Assembly: GCA_963792705.1 (NCBI GenBank) | Contig: CAWBXD010000010.1 | Coordinates: 1-64,000 of the forward strand | Source: JBBQVS01 sp963792705 | Lineage (GTDB): Bacteria > Chloroflexota > Ktedonobacteria > Ktedonobacterales > Ktedonobacteraceae | Reading direction: 5' to 3' | Length of the DNA stretch: 64,000 bases | Shown: positions 18,421-27,802 of the stretch, one piece after another | Position numbering within the stretch: position 1 is the stretch's first letter | How the letters are laid out: every line of letters begins with the position of its first letter | The notes under the pieces: model-generated | Seen by the model: the letters and a program-made list of their open reading frames with translations, nothing else | What the model was told of the DNA's origin: nothing | Database searches by the model: none | Program-made: the position numbers and the translations under genes

Positions 18421-18476
18421 AAGCAATACCATACGGAACGAGTCCTGATTGGGACTCGTTCCGTATGGTATTGCTT
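18421..18476. terminator. Terminator after copA, 25-base stem
   Basis: 18421-18445 pairs perfectly with 18452-18476 across a 6-base loop, starting 6 bases beyond the copA stop (leftward transcript). Confidence 0.85.
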
Positions 18477-18481
18477 GATGC

Positions 18482-20860
18482 TTACCGGCCGAATCGACGT
18501 AAGCGCAGTGAGTTGCTCACGACAGTGACCGAAGAGAGAGCCATCGCCGTTGCCGCAAAAATCGGAGCATTCTCTCGTAGGATAGGAATTAAGGGAGAGA
18601 GAATAGCTATAGGTATCAAGACCACGTTGTAGGCAAAGGCCCAGAAGAGATTTTGCTTGATAGTTCGTAACGTTGCACGGGAGAGAGCTAGTGCTGTCGC
18701 AATGCTCTTTAGGTTCCCTTTTACCAATGTGATATCGGACGCTTCGATTGCCACATCGGTACCCGTTCCCATAGCAATGCCTGCATTAGCCTGCACCAGA
18801 GCGGGTGCATCGTTGATGCCATCACCAGCAAATGCTACAATTATGCCTTGATCCTGTAAATGCTTGACCTGATTCGTCTTGTCTTCTGGTAGCACCTCTG
18901 CCAGCACATGCTCAGGTGCAATGCCAACACTGGCGGCAATAGCTTGTGCGGTACGTCGATTGTCACCTGTAACCATCCACACAACAATTCCTTGTGCGTG
19001 TAACTGCTGAATCGCTTCTACCGAACCAACTTTGACGGTATCAGCGACCGCGACCGCTCCTACAAGCTCGCCATCAAGAGCAATAAGCATCGCTGTCTTG
19101 CCTTGCTCCTCCAACGTTTTCAATTGCTCCTCTAAAGGTGAGGAGTCGATAGAATGCTCTTGAAGCAAGGTTCGCGTCCCAATCAGGATAGCACGACCTT
19201 CTATCGTCGCTTGCAAACCACGTCCGGCGAGGGCGGCGAAGCGTTCGGGATATGCATTGACTCGTAGGCCGCGTACTTTCGCCCCTTCAACAATAGCAGT
19301 TGCGAGTGGATGCTCAGACCCCTGCTCTGCCTCTGCTGTCAAGCGTAACATTTCGTCAACTTGCGTGGAAGCAATAGCAATTACGTCCGTCAGTTCGGGC
19401 TTACCCTTCGTGATAGTACCAGTTTTATCGAGGAGAACTGCTCGCACAGCTTGAATACGTTCAAGGCTCTCACCACCCTTGATCAGAATACCTTGCTCTG
19501 CCCCTTTGCCTGTTCCAACCATGATGGCTGTTGGCGTAGCAAGTCCAAGGGCACATGGGCAAGCAACAACTAGAACGGCAACGGCTGCCACGATTGAGCT
19601 AATCCAGGGGTTACTCGTACCCATCATACCTGCTGAATGTATGCCAATAGCAAAGATGTTTGTAAGCATGGCCCATACAATGAAAGTCAGCGAGGCGATT
19701 ACCAACACCGTTGGCACAAAGATGCTAGAGATAGTGTCCGCGAGACGCTGAATGGGAGCCTTCGACCCTTGTGCTTGCTCAACCATTCGCACGATACTTG
19801 CCAGCACCGTATCAGCCCCTACTTTCGTTGCCTTCATATGTAGCAAACCATGTTGGTTCACGGTTGCGCCTATGAGCATGTCGCCAGCACTTTTTTCGAC
19901 GGGAATGCTTTCACCAGTAATCATCGACTCGTCAATAGAGGAGTGGCCCGAACGGACCTCGCCATCGACGGGGATTTTTTCACCTGGGCGCACGATCAGC
20001 TCATCGCCGACCTGTACCTGTTCTATCGGTAATTCGATTTCGTGTCCTGCACGAAGTACATGCGCGGTTCGAGCTTGTAGGCCCATCAATTTTTTGATCG
20101 CGTCATTTGCCTGCCCCTTAGCACGTGCTTCCAAATACTTGCCCAGGAAGATTAGCGTCACAATGAGGGTTGTCGTATCGTAAAAAGTGGTACCACCAAC
20201 AACTTTGGGAAAGAAGGTAGCGACAACACTCAAGATATATGCTGCTGTTGAACCAAGCGAAACCAAGGTGTCCATATTCGCGCTACCATGAAGCAAGGTC
20301 TTGATCGCTCCTTTATGGAACTCCCAACCTACGACAGCCCAAACAGGCGTTGTCAAGACGAGCAGGAGAATATTTTCACCTGGAAATGCGTTCATAAAAA
20401 ACATACTCAAGAGCACAACAGGGAGCGAAAGTGCTATAGCGAGAATGAGAAGATTACGCTTGCGAACCAATTCCGCGGCTTTCCGTGAGTTCCGCTCGTC
20501 CTCTTGTTGAGTACTGATGGAGGTGAAATTGCTGACGCTGCTCTCCGTCGTTGTTGTAGTGATGGGTTGTGGTGCAGGTTGCTCTATGAGTGTTGCTTTG
20601 TACCCAACTGCCTCGACCTTCTGTAGCATCTGGTCCACACCTGTCTGTTCAGGATTGTACATGACGGTGCCACGCTCGGTCGCCAAGTTGACTTGAGCAT
20701 CCAGGATGCCGGGGACCTTTTTAAGTCCCTTTTCGATACGCATGGCACAGGAGGCACATGTCATCCCTTCAAGGGCAAGCGTTGCTTGACTTGCAGCACT
20801 GGCCTGATCGTGTGCGCCCTCTTGCACGGTCTCGTTTGTGCTGTTTGTTTCTATCGTCAT
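18482..20860 (-). CDS. copA: Copper-exporting P1B-type ATPase CopA
   Basis: The 792-residue pump has one N-terminal heavy-metal domain (GMTCASCAMR, Cys35/Cys38), eight expected membrane helices, the transport motif CPC at 434-436, phosphorylation site DKTGT with Asp478, HP at 517-518 and GDGIND at 679-684. These identify a Cu(I) exporter that drives copper out of the cytosol. It is monocistronic: a terminator follows the stop, and a clear promoter plus a 19-base palindrome resembling copper-sensor operators lies upstream. No CsoR or CueR gene and no chaperone CopZ is in the window, so the regulator is encoded elsewhere. GAGGTGAAG precedes the ATG. Confidence 0.95.
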   Translation of the reverse strand: MTIETNSTNETVQEGAHDQASAASQATLALEGMTCASCAMRIEKGLKKVPGILDAQVNLATERGTVMYNPEQTGVDQMLQKVEAVGYKATLIEQPAPQPITTTTTESSVSNFTSISTQQEDERNSRKAAELVRKRNLLILAIALSLPVVLLSMFFMNAFPGENILLLVLTTPVWAVVGWEFHKGAIKTLLHGSANMDTLVSLGSTAAYILSVVATFFPKVVGGTTFYDTTTLIVTLIFLGKYLEARAKGQANDAIKKLMGLQARTAHVLRAGHEIELPIEQVQVGDELIVRPGEKIPVDGEVRSGHSSIDESMITGESIPVEKSAGDMLIGATVNQHGLLHMKATKVGADTVLASIVRMVEQAQGSKAPIQRLADTISSIFVPTVLVIASLTFIVWAMLTNIFAIGIHSAGMMGTSNPWISSIVAAVAVLVVACPCALGLATPTAIMVGTGKGAEQGILIKGGESLERIQAVRAVLLDKTGTITKGKPELTDVIAIASTQVDEMLRLTAEAEQGSEHPLATAIVEGAKVRGLRVNAYPERFAALAGRGLQATIEGRAILIGTRTLLQEHSIDSSPLEEQLKTLEEQGKTAMLIALDGELVGAVAVADTVKVGSVEAIQQLHAQGIVVWMVTGDNRRTAQAIAASVGIAPEHVLAEVLPEDKTNQVKHLQDQGIIVAFAGDGINDAPALVQANAGIAMGTGTDVAIEASDITLVKGNLKSIATALALSRATLRTIKQNLFWAFAYNVVLIPIAILSPLIPILRENAPIFAATAMALSSVTVVSNSLRLRRFGR

Positions 20861-20893
20861 CGGTCTTCACCTCTCATTTGGAGCCTTTAACCC

Positions 20894-20912
20894 ACACCCT
20901 ACGGTAGGGGGT
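20894..20912 (-). promoter_or_regulatory. CsoR-like palindromic operator of copA
   Basis: A 19-base near-perfect palindrome with core CCCTAC-G-GTAGGG sits just downstream of the copA -10 box, where a repressor would block initiation. G/C-tract palindromes of this kind are typical of CsoR-family operators. Confidence 0.55.
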
Positions 20913-20920
20913 ATAGATAA

Positions 20921-20949
20921 AGTATAAAACACTACGTCAAGGTTGTCAA
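20921..20949 (-). promoter_or_regulatory. Sigma70-type promoter of copA
   Basis: On the minus strand, -35 TTGACA (20944-20949), a 17-base spacer and -10 TATACT (20921-20926). This is a near-consensus promoter, consistent with control by repression. Confidence 0.75.
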
Positions 20950-21000
20950 ATGCTCATAAACTAGGAGTGAACATGCTGAGAGACCTCATGCCGGACGCAA

Positions 21001-21033
21001 AAAGGGCAGTCTCCTTAACGAAGACTGCCCTTT
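21001..21033 (-). terminator. Terminator of DEAD-box helicase gene
   Basis: AAAGGGCAGTCT (21001-21012) pairs with 21022-21033 around a 9-base loop; in the leftward direction the stem is followed by a T-run. Confidence 0.8.
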
Positions 21034-21060
21034 ACTATTATTCAATCAATCAGCAAAACA

Positions 21061-22695
21061 CTAGCGGCTAGCAGAACGCTTTGAGGTGGTTGTTCGCCGT
21101 GCGCGTACTGGTGATGTAGGTCTGGTTCGTCTAGCGGACACACGTTGCTGTGGCTCCGTGACAACAAAAGATGTTTTGTAGGCGTCCGTAGTTCTACCAA
21201 TGCGGGACCGCGTTCCGACATCTCTTCTACCATCACGCTCTCTGTCAGCATATTGGCCTTCTGTCAAAGCGTAGTTTTCTGGCTCTCGTATTGGTGTGCG
21301 AGTTGGTATTCTTCCTGGAACACTGTCATTCGTTCGTCTTCTTGTGTCTGACACTGGGAAGCTATCGCGTCTGCTAGACGGTACACGTCTGCTACGATCC
21401 TGCTCAGAAGGGGTGAACGGTTGACGCTCACGCGTTGGACGTTGCTCACTTCTGCGCTCGTAATCTTGTGTTTCGGAGAACGATTGGCGACTACGTGCTG
21501 GTCTCTGCTCACTTCTACGATCATACTCTTGTGTTTCCACGACCGCTGGTGTTGCAAGTGCAGTTGGAACAAGAGCGTCCTTATCGAGCGCAAGATGCTG
21601 CAGTGTAACTGCTTGTCCAAGACCACGAGCCATACGCCGCCACTTTGCAATATCGGCAGGTGCAAGCAAAGTAATCGCTTTTCCTTGTCGCCCCATACGG
21701 CCTGTACGACCAATACGGTGAGTGAATAAGTCGCTTGACTCTGGGAGTTCGTAGTTGATGACCTGATAAATTCCTGTGATATCCAATCCACGTGCCGCTA
21801 CGTTGGTAGCAAGCAATGTATGGACATGTCCCTTGCGGAACGCACTCAAGACATCTTCACGCGCACGCTGACTCTTGTTACCATGTAGTGTTCCGACGGT
21901 AAAGCCAAGCATAGAGAGTTGCTTACCTAGCTTCTCGACGCCATATTTTGTGCGACCGAAGATGAGACTACTTTCGCCCTCTGTAGAACGTAAGAGTGTG
22001 CTGAGTGCTGCCATTTTCTGGTCTTGTGGAACCTGATATACAATCTGTTCAATTGTACTTTCACCACTGGCAGCGAGTGTAATGTCTATATTGACCGGAT
22101 TTTTGAGAAACTTTTTCTTGAGTGTCGCAATCCATTCGGGCATTGTTGCGGAAAAAAGTGCCATTTGTCGTGTGCTTGGCGTTGTTGTCAGTATCTCTTC
22201 GATAGCGGGAGCGAAACCGCTATCCAGCATCTGGTCTGCTTCGTCGAGCACACACATACGGAGTTCGGTTAGCACTAATGTGCCACGATCAAGATGGTCT
22301 TTGACACGCCCCGGTGTGCCAACAACAATCTGCGCGCCATAGCGTAATGCAGAGAGTTGATTACCATAGGGTCGCCCACCCACCAGGAGTGCAGTTGAGA
22401 GCCTACGGCTTGCAGCAAACTTACCTAACACGGCACTTACCTGAACGGCCAATTCGCGTGTTGGTACAAGAATCAGGGCCTGTACTGAGCGTGTATCCTT
22501 GGATAATCTTTCGACTATAGGAATGCTGTAAGCAAGTGTTTTGCCTGATCCAGTAGGTGATTGTCCCACCACATCGTTGCCAGCAAGTAATGCTGGAATG
22601 GCTTCAGCTTGAATTGGAGAAGGCTCTGTAATATTCATAGTTGCAAGGACCGCACGTGTGGCGGGCTGCAAAGAAAAATCGTTAAAAGATGGCAT
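21061..22695 (-). CDS. DEAD-box ATP-dependent RNA helicase
   Basis: The 544-residue helicase has the Q-motif phenylalanine region (FNDFSLQPATRAVL), Walker A SPTGSGKT (46-53), PTREL, TPGR, DEAD (151-154), SAT (182-184), TNVAARGLD and HRIGRTGR (326-333). The last ~160 residues are a low-complexity Arg/Ser/Glu tail containing near-repeats (EYDRRSEQRPARSRQ, DYERRSEQRPTRERQ), suited to binding RNA. It probably helps RNA remodelling such as ribosome assembly or cold adaptation. ATG at 22695 has AAAGGA upstream and is supported by the domain start; the frame remains open further upstream but that part belongs to the leader. Promoter and leader are visible upstream. Confidence 0.92.
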   Translation of the reverse strand: MPSFNDFSLQPATRAVLATMNITEPSPIQAEAIPALLAGNDVVGQSPTGSGKTLAYSIPIVERLSKDTRSVQALILVPTRELAVQVSAVLGKFAASRRLSTALLVGGRPYGNQLSALRYGAQIVVGTPGRVKDHLDRGTLVLTELRMCVLDEADQMLDSGFAPAIEEILTTTPSTRQMALFSATMPEWIATLKKKFLKNPVNIDITLAASGESTIEQIVYQVPQDQKMAALSTLLRSTEGESSLIFGRTKYGVEKLGKQLSMLGFTVGTLHGNKSQRAREDVLSAFRKGHVHTLLATNVAARGLDITGIYQVINYELPESSDLFTHRIGRTGRMGRQGKAITLLAPADIAKWRRMARGLGQAVTLQHLALDKDALVPTALATPAVVETQEYDRRSEQRPARSRQSFSETQDYERRSEQRPTRERQPFTPSEQDRSRRVPSSRRDSFPVSDTRRRTNDSVPGRIPTRTPIREPENYALTEGQYADRERDGRRDVGTRSRIGRTTDAYKTSFVVTEPQQRVSARRTRPTSPVRARRTTTSKRSASR

Positions 22696-22938
22696 GAAAA
22701 GTCCTTTCGGCCAAGGCGCTCCTCGTGAGCGCGGTACATCTCCTTGACGGCACAATGCCAACAGGGAGTACCAGGAGCAGGCCGTAGGATACGGAAGCAA
22801 TGCTGCTAGCTGATAATGGAGTAGAACGTGTTGCAGGGAGAGAGTATTCTACAGAGGATTGCTCGGAACTCTTTAGTGTCTTTATCGGGGAACAGGACCT
22901 GCGAACAGCCTGATCCATGCCATGCAAACAGTTATAAC
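22696..22938 (-). promoter_or_regulatory. Long structured 5' leader of the helicase mRNA
   Basis: From the predicted start near 22938 to the ATG at 22695 there are about 243 untranslated bases. Near its end, GCGCTC and GAGCGC form a hairpin nested in CAAGG/CCTTG pairing, about 20 bases before the ribosome site. Long structured leaders are common for cold-regulated helicase genes. It matches no riboswitch class I know. Confidence 0.5.
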
Positions 22939-22944
22939 TCCCAC

Positions 22945-22973
22945 ATTATACATTGATTGAAGCGAAACGTCAA
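22945..22973 (-). promoter_or_regulatory. Promoter of the DEAD-box helicase gene
   Basis: On the minus strand, -35 TTGACG (22968-22973), a 17-base spacer and a perfect -10 TATAAT (22945-22950). It lies between the helicase leader and the end of the LRR gene. Confidence 0.7.
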
Positions 22974-22998
22974 GCGAATTTCAACGTATTGTTATAAG

Positions 22999-24294
22999 TC
23001 ACCTATATACAGTACAGCCGCTCTGCTCAAGTTGTTGAAACCACTCAGGAAAGGCAGCAACTTTGTTCCACCGCACATCAACCTTTTCAAGATTGGGTAG
23101 GTCTTTCAAGCTTTCGGGAAGAGAAATGAGTTTGTTGCCCCTTAAATCAAGGTGCGTAAGATGTGTTAAGTTGCCGAACGACTCTGGTAAAGTTGTTAAC
23201 CTGTTATTTCTTAGGTCGAGTCGTGTAAGTTGCGTCATGTTTCCAAATGACTCTGGTAACACAACCAATTGGTTATTCATTAGATATAATTCTTGAAGAT
23301 GAGTTAGGTTCCCTATTGACTTGGGGAGTGAGACTAGTTGGTTATTCATACCATGCAATTCCTGCAAATTTTTCAGATTGCCAAGCGAATCTGGCAACGT
23401 GGTCAATACGTTATTGTATATCCTTAGTTCTTTTAGATGTGTAAGGTCGCCAATATGTTCAGGAAGTGCAGTCAAGGCATTGTCAGTGCTATTGAGGTAG
23501 CGAAGGTTGCTCAAATGTGTTAGCAATTCGGGAAGAGAAGTCAAAGAATTGTTGCTGAGATACAGAAAAAATGTAAGATTTTTTAGCATTCCAAGAGACG
23601 CTGGCAACACCTTGAATGCATTATGACCTATATCAAGCGTATAGAGTTGGGAGAGGTTGCCAATCCGCTCCGACAAAAATGACAACTGATTTTCACTAAT
23701 GTTGAGGCATTCAAGACTCTTTATTTCCCATAATGTTTCGGGTAGTGAGGTGAGTTGATTTTTGCCTACGCTTACATTTGTGAGATGCGTTAATTGACTC
23801 ATACGTGTGGGAAGCGAAGCAAGTTTGTTGCCGTAAACATGCAAATTTTTGAGGTTTGTAAGTCGCTGAATGCTTTCAGGAAGTGATATTAGTTGGTTCT
23901 TATCGACATGTAGTTCCTCAAGCTGATGCAAGTTCCCAAGTGTTTCGGGAAGTGAGGCGAGTTGATTTTCGTCCAACAGAAGCTTTTTAAGCTGATGCAA
24001 ATTCTCAAGTGACTCAGGAAGCGATTGCAGGTTGTTCCCAGTCACATCTAAAAAGCGCAGATTAGACAAGTTTCCAAGTGACGCAGGAAGAGACGTTATC
24101 GCACAATAGCGCAATGACAGTGCAACAACGCTATTGTTTTCGATAGAGGCGCCTATTGCACACTCACCTCGCTCAATTATTTCCTTTGTCACAAAGGGAA
24201 GAGCTTCCTCGTCATACAAAGACTTGTTCGCTTGAAGAATTTCCTCTATTGCTTTGAGTGCGTTTCTTTCAGGAATGGAGATATTGTTTTGCAT
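22999..24294 (-). CDS. Leucine-rich repeat protein
   Basis: A 431-residue protein made almost wholly of about fifteen 23-residue leucine-rich repeats of the bacterial type with consensus LPESLGNLTHLxxLxLxxNxL. A ~60-residue helical N-terminal cap precedes them, and the last repeat ends KVAAFPEWFQQLEQSGC. There is no signal peptide, kinase, E3-ligase or GTPase domain, so it is a cytosolic binding scaffold of unknown partner. ATG at 24294 is used; an upstream TTG is possible. It is 35 bases downstream of the S51-type gene on the same strand and may be the last gene of that operon. Confidence 0.85.
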   Translation of the reverse strand: MQNNISIPERNALKAIEEILQANKSLYDEEALPFVTKEIIERGECAIGASIENNSVVALSLRYCAITSLPASLGNLSNLRFLDVTGNNLQSLPESLENLHQLKKLLLDENQLASLPETLGNLHQLEELHVDKNQLISLPESIQRLTNLKNLHVYGNKLASLPTRMSQLTHLTNVSVGKNQLTSLPETLWEIKSLECLNISENQLSFLSERIGNLSQLYTLDIGHNAFKVLPASLGMLKNLTFFLYLSNNSLTSLPELLTHLSNLRYLNSTDNALTALPEHIGDLTHLKELRIYNNVLTTLPDSLGNLKNLQELHGMNNQLVSLPKSIGNLTHLQELYLMNNQLVVLPESFGNMTQLTRLDLRNNRLTTLPESFGNLTHLTHLDLRGNKLISLPESLKDLPNLEKVDVRWNKVAAFPEWFQQLEQSGCTVYR

Positions 24295-24329
24295 ATCATA
24301 ACGTTTCAACTTAGCTTACAAAAGATTTT

Positions 24330-25040
24330 TTACATTACAAAGGTGTCGGTGAATGTCTCCCCTGCTTTGTATACTACCGTTTTTCCGTTGCGATAGACCG
24401 TTACTGCCCCTTGGCCATAAACTCCCCATGTTCTTTTTCGTTCTCCATCGCCATCATCGATCATACCTGTTCGTTCATCAATGCCTAGAAGCACTGCGTC
24501 AGGAAGCAATTTTGCTAACCGCTGTACCCAACCTTTGCCAAAGGTGTTGTGATGAGGGAGAACACAGGCGTTTGGTACCAAACCCAGTCCTTCAGTAACC
24601 TTACCAACACTGGGATCAAAATAATACTGGCATAAGACCATCGCGCCAGCACTGCTACCAGCGATTACTGCTCCATTCTCATAAGCGTTTAGCATGGCTT
24701 GCCACGCTGTACTTTTCATAAGCGTTTGACCAAGATAACCAGTGAAGCCCCCTAATAGATAGATAAGACGAGATTGACGTAGAGAAGTTGCGATACTAGC
24801 ATCATTTGCTGACACTTTATCAGTGAGAGGCAATGCCTTAACGTTGCTTGCGCCAAGGCTTGTGAACCAATTGACGCCATTTCTGCCCGCACGCTGATGA
24901 TTATTATCTGGCGCCGCGGCTGTCGGGATAATACTAATATTTGCCTGTGGACCACCTGCTAAAGCAATAGCGCGTTGGTCGGGTTGCGCCATTTGTCCAC
25001 CAAACTCAGCTCCGCCCTCTAATACGATATATCCAGCCAT
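24330..25040 (-). CDS. Peptidase S51/cyanophycinase-like protein
   Basis: The 236-residue protein shows the S51 fold markers: nucleophile Ser130 in AGSSAGAMVL, LLGGFTGYL before it, VLPHHNTFGKGW and the GIDERTG segment. The S51 group includes dipeptidase E, which cleaves N-terminal Asp dipeptides, and cyanophycinase. At 236 residues it is nearer the short dipeptidase-E/cyanophycinase-like type, and no cyanophycin synthetase is present, so the substrate is uncertain. It starts 22 bases after the end of the frameshifted DUF1786 gene. A second, divergent S51 gene is at 32596. Confidence 0.8.
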   Translation of the reverse strand: MAGYIVLEGGAEFGGQMAQPDQRAIALAGGPQANISIIPTAAAPDNNHQRAGRNGVNWFTSLGASNVKALPLTDKVSANDASIATSLRQSRLIYLLGGFTGYLGQTLMKSTAWQAMLNAYENGAVIAGSSAGAMVLCQYYFDPSVGKVTEGLGLVPNACVLPHHNTFGKGWVQRLAKLLPDAVLLGIDERTGMIDDGDGERKRTWGVYGQGAVTVYRNGKTVVYKAGETFTDTFVM

Positions 25041-25062
25041 ATGTCCTTCTTTCTTTTAGAAA

Positions 25063-26215
25063 TTACAAGCTATGCAAGAGCGATGGTTCAATTGCAGATG
25101 CTAGATCAGGTACCTGATCGGCAAGAGCGCGCAGGAGACCATAGCAACCAGCTAACATCATATCGCCGTGTGGGACAGCTTCATAGGGATGCAGATGTGA
25201 ACCGCGCAACAATGCACGTCGAGGACCTGTCACGGAAAGAAACGGGAATGCGGAACCCTGCGCCGACTGTCGCGTGTACAATAAGTGCTCCATGCCCACT
25301 ATCAGCAAACACCTCTTCATTCGAGAGGGTGCCATCAGCCAGTTTGACTAACAATTCTTCTAGCCTTGTCTTGCTAATCTCACCTGTGTGGTGTTCAAAA
25401 ATACCTACAATGTGTCCCTGTACAAGATGAAACGCGAGCGTATGAAAGTTTCCTATATTGCATAATATACTTTCTTGTTGCTTTCGCACAAGTGGGTCCT
25501 CCAACGAACCGAGGGCGGCAGCCGATCCTGTATCCATTAAGAACATGGGTATATGTATATCTGAGTGCGTGAATTCCAGGTAGCGTTTCGCACTTGTGGC
25601 AAGAGCTTGTAGCCGTGTCAGTTCTAAAGGTATAGCTTGTACGGAGTACGCAAAGGCACTTAGAATTGGATGAGCATGAACCGTTTTTGTGATAAAGTCA
25701 AAGCGAAAACGGCGGTCACTGATACCCGGAGGTGCTGCCCCATGATCGAATGCCGCCAACGCGAGTGCATCCACACGTGGCTCGACGTCAAAGGCGCGCA
25801 GGGCAGTTGTGATTGCTTGCGCGTCAAAGTCCTGTAGTTCAATGTGTACGGTATTGGGATTTGCTACACGTCGTGTAGCTTCAGCAGCGTCAATAATCTC
25901 GAAGCCCATTCGCTCAACCATTGTGAGATCATCATCAAAAGTTCGTCCAGCTTCAGGCGTAACAGCAACTGGGTAGCCTGCGAGTGCATGATCGCGCGTA
26001 GCCCAATGAGAGGGACCGCCACCCATTGTGACACCTGTAAGCACAAGTGCTTGCCCCTGTTTTGTTGCTTGCTTTACGCGTTCCGCAACGATCACCGTTG
26101 GAGAAGGCATAACCATCTTGAAGCAATTCTCAATAGTTTTTCCACTCTCGAAGAGCAGAATATCTTGAGTTCCGGTTCCAACGTCAACGGCAAGAATACG
26201 TATAGGGTTCGACAT
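25063..26215 (-). pseudogene. DUF1786-family gene with a single frameshift
   Basis: The intact frame from 26215 encodes an actin-like DUF1786 protein (ILAVDVGTGTQDILLFESG, LTGVTMGGGPSHWA, ATVGAGFRIP) but runs into unrelated sequence and stops at 25181. The conserved ending resumes in the +1 frame (VTGPRRALLRGSHLHPYEA then VPHGDMMLAGCYGLL) and stops at 25063. Skipping one base in the short T/C homopolymers at 25236-25246 would restore a continuous protein of about 380 residues. Either the gene is recently broken, the read has an indel, or ribosomes shift here. DUF1786 proteins are sometimes labelled pyruvate formate-lyase activating; the true role is unknown. The S51-type gene follows closely. 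Confidence 0.75.
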
Positions 26216-26303
26216 AAAAGCACACCTTTATATGGTAGTAGTCTACTTTAACAAAAGTATACCACTATAAGCTTCAACACGAAATTATGTAACTGCTAAA
26301 AAT

Positions 26304-26332
26304 TTGCAATTACGTATTTTTGCTGGTATACT
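26304..26332 (+). promoter_or_regulatory. Promoter of the Ni/Co permease gene
   Basis: -35 TTGCAA (26304-26309), a 17-base spacer and -10 TATACT (26327-26332). The resulting leader to the ATG at 26483 is about 145 bases; no known riboswitch was recognised in it. Confidence 0.6.
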
Positions 26333-26482
26333 CTTGAAAGAAACGTTCTTGTGTATTCCAAAAATCATTTCTTGTATGTAAGAATGTACACAGATTTCCC
26401 TCGTAGCGCAAAACGATACAGCAGGTTTTTCCATAATTGTAATAGCTTTCAATCGTGCTGCCTAGTGTTTTCAGGAGGTTCC

Positions 26483-27661
26483 ATGAGTAGCAGAGCTAGT
26501 AGCTTTGGTATTTCAGCCATTTCTCACGTCTTCAATGATAGTTCAAGTGAGTTACGGAATAAGATCATCGGTATCTACGCGTTCCTTATTGCGTTTAACG
26601 TTCTTGCCTGGGTCTTTGCATTCGCAGGTTTTAGCGTCCGATATCCTGAACTTCTCGGTACAGCGCTCTTAGCGTACACTTTCGGGTTACGTCACTCTGT
26701 CGATGCAGATCATATCTCAGCCATCGACAACGTCACGCGTAAATTGATGCAAGAAAACAAAAAGCCTATTGGTGTCGGGTTCTTTTTCTCGCTCGGTCAT
26801 TCCACGGTTGTGGTTGCATTATCTGTCGCCATTGCTATCGCGGCGACGTTCATTCAAGGAAGCCTTCCGGCTCTTAAAAACGCTGGTGGACTCATTGGAA
26901 CATCCGTATCAGCACTCTTCTTGTTTGTCATCGCGCTCATCAATGGCCTTGTTCTCTGGGAGATTTTCCAGACCTTTCAGAAGGTAAGACGCGGAGAGGA
27001 ATACAGCGAGCAGACACTTGATGAGTTTTTAAACCAGCGTGGCATCATGGGTCGTTTTTTCCGCCCTTTGTTGCGTATGGTGGATGCGAGTTGGAAGATG
27101 TATCCTGTGGGCGTTCTGTTTGGACTTGGTTTTGATACTGCGACTGAGGTAGGATTGTTAGGGATTGCAGCTACAGCCGCTGGCAAGGGAATGCCTGTCC
27201 TCTTCATCCTTATCTTTCCAATGCTCTTTACGGCTGGTATGTGCTTGCTTGACACAACGGATGGTATCCTAATGCTTGGTGCATATGGGTGGGCTTTTGT
27301 GAAACCTGTACGCAAACTGTACTACAACTTAAATATCACGCTTGTGTCGGTGTTAGTAGCTGTGGTAGTTGGTACGATTGAGGTTCTGAGCATCATTGCA
27401 ATGGAGTTTCACCTGAGTGGTGGTTTATGGGACCCATTGGTCAATCTCGACTTTGGTGTTTTGGGTGGCATCATTATTGGTCTCTTCCTTCTTAGTTGGG
27501 TTATATCGACCATCATCTATAAGGTGAAGCGATATGATGATCTTGAAGTGAAGACAGCACAACCGCTTTCCACGCCCTCAAAAGTAATAAGCGAGACAAA
27601 GAGCAGTTCTGTTGCATCAGCTTCATTAAAGGATACAACAAGAAGCAGCATTCGCTCTTAG
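26483..27661 (+). CDS. Nickel/cobalt permease of the NiCoT (HoxN/NixA) family
   Basis: The 392-residue permease has about eight membrane helices and the signature RHSVDADHISAIDN in helix II, whose His/Asp residues carry Ni(II) or Co(II). Further family blocks are FFFSLGHSTVV, LFGLGFDTATEVGLL and MLFTAGMCLLDTTDG. It imports nickel or cobalt across the cytoplasmic membrane. ATG at 26483 is chosen for the AGGAGG site 5 bases upstream. The downstream Fur-family gene could be its metal-responsive repressor (a Nur-like pairing). A complex hairpin lies between them. No urease or hydrogenase gene is in the window to indicate which metal is needed. Confidence 0.92.
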   Translation: MSSRASSFGISAISHVFNDSSSELRNKIIGIYAFLIAFNVLAWVFAFAGFSVRYPELLGTALLAYTFGLRHSVDADHISAIDNVTRKLMQENKKPIGVGFFFSLGHSTVVVALSVAIAIAATFIQGSLPALKNAGGLIGTSVSALFLFVIALINGLVLWEIFQTFQKVRRGEEYSEQTLDEFLNQRGIMGRFFRPLLRMVDASWKMYPVGVLFGLGFDTATEVGLLGIAATAAGKGMPVLFILIFPMLFTAGMCLLDTTDGILMLGAYGWAFVKPVRKLYYNLNITLVSVLVAVVVGTIEVLSIIAMEFHLSGGLWDPLVNLDFGVLGGIIIGLFLLSWVISTIIYKVKRYDDLEVKTAQPLSTPSKVISETKSSSVASASLKDTTRSSIRS

Positions 27662-27672
27662 AAAGAGCGTTC

Positions 27673-27737
27673 AAGCGTCAATACGTCGTAAGTGGTAGGA
27701 GACTTTGTCTTCCTCTTTCTAACACGTATTGACGCTT
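27673..27737 (+). terminator. Composite hairpin after the Ni/Co permease
   Basis: AAGCGTCAATACGT (27673-27686) pairs with its exact complement (27724-27737), enclosing a second stem (AGGAGAC with GTCTTCCT). There is no long T-run, so read-through into the Fur-family gene is possible. Confidence 0.6.
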
Positions 27738-27802
27738 ATCCCTTGTAGTGTTAGGATAGCGAATAGAGAGATAGTTAGGAAGCAAGCTAGAGGACGTGCA
27801 AG

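Noticed and set aside
22682..22927. 81-codon frame in the helicase leader
   Set aside because: It overlaps the helicase start out of frame and has a composition unlike a real protein; a leader peptide cannot be excluded.
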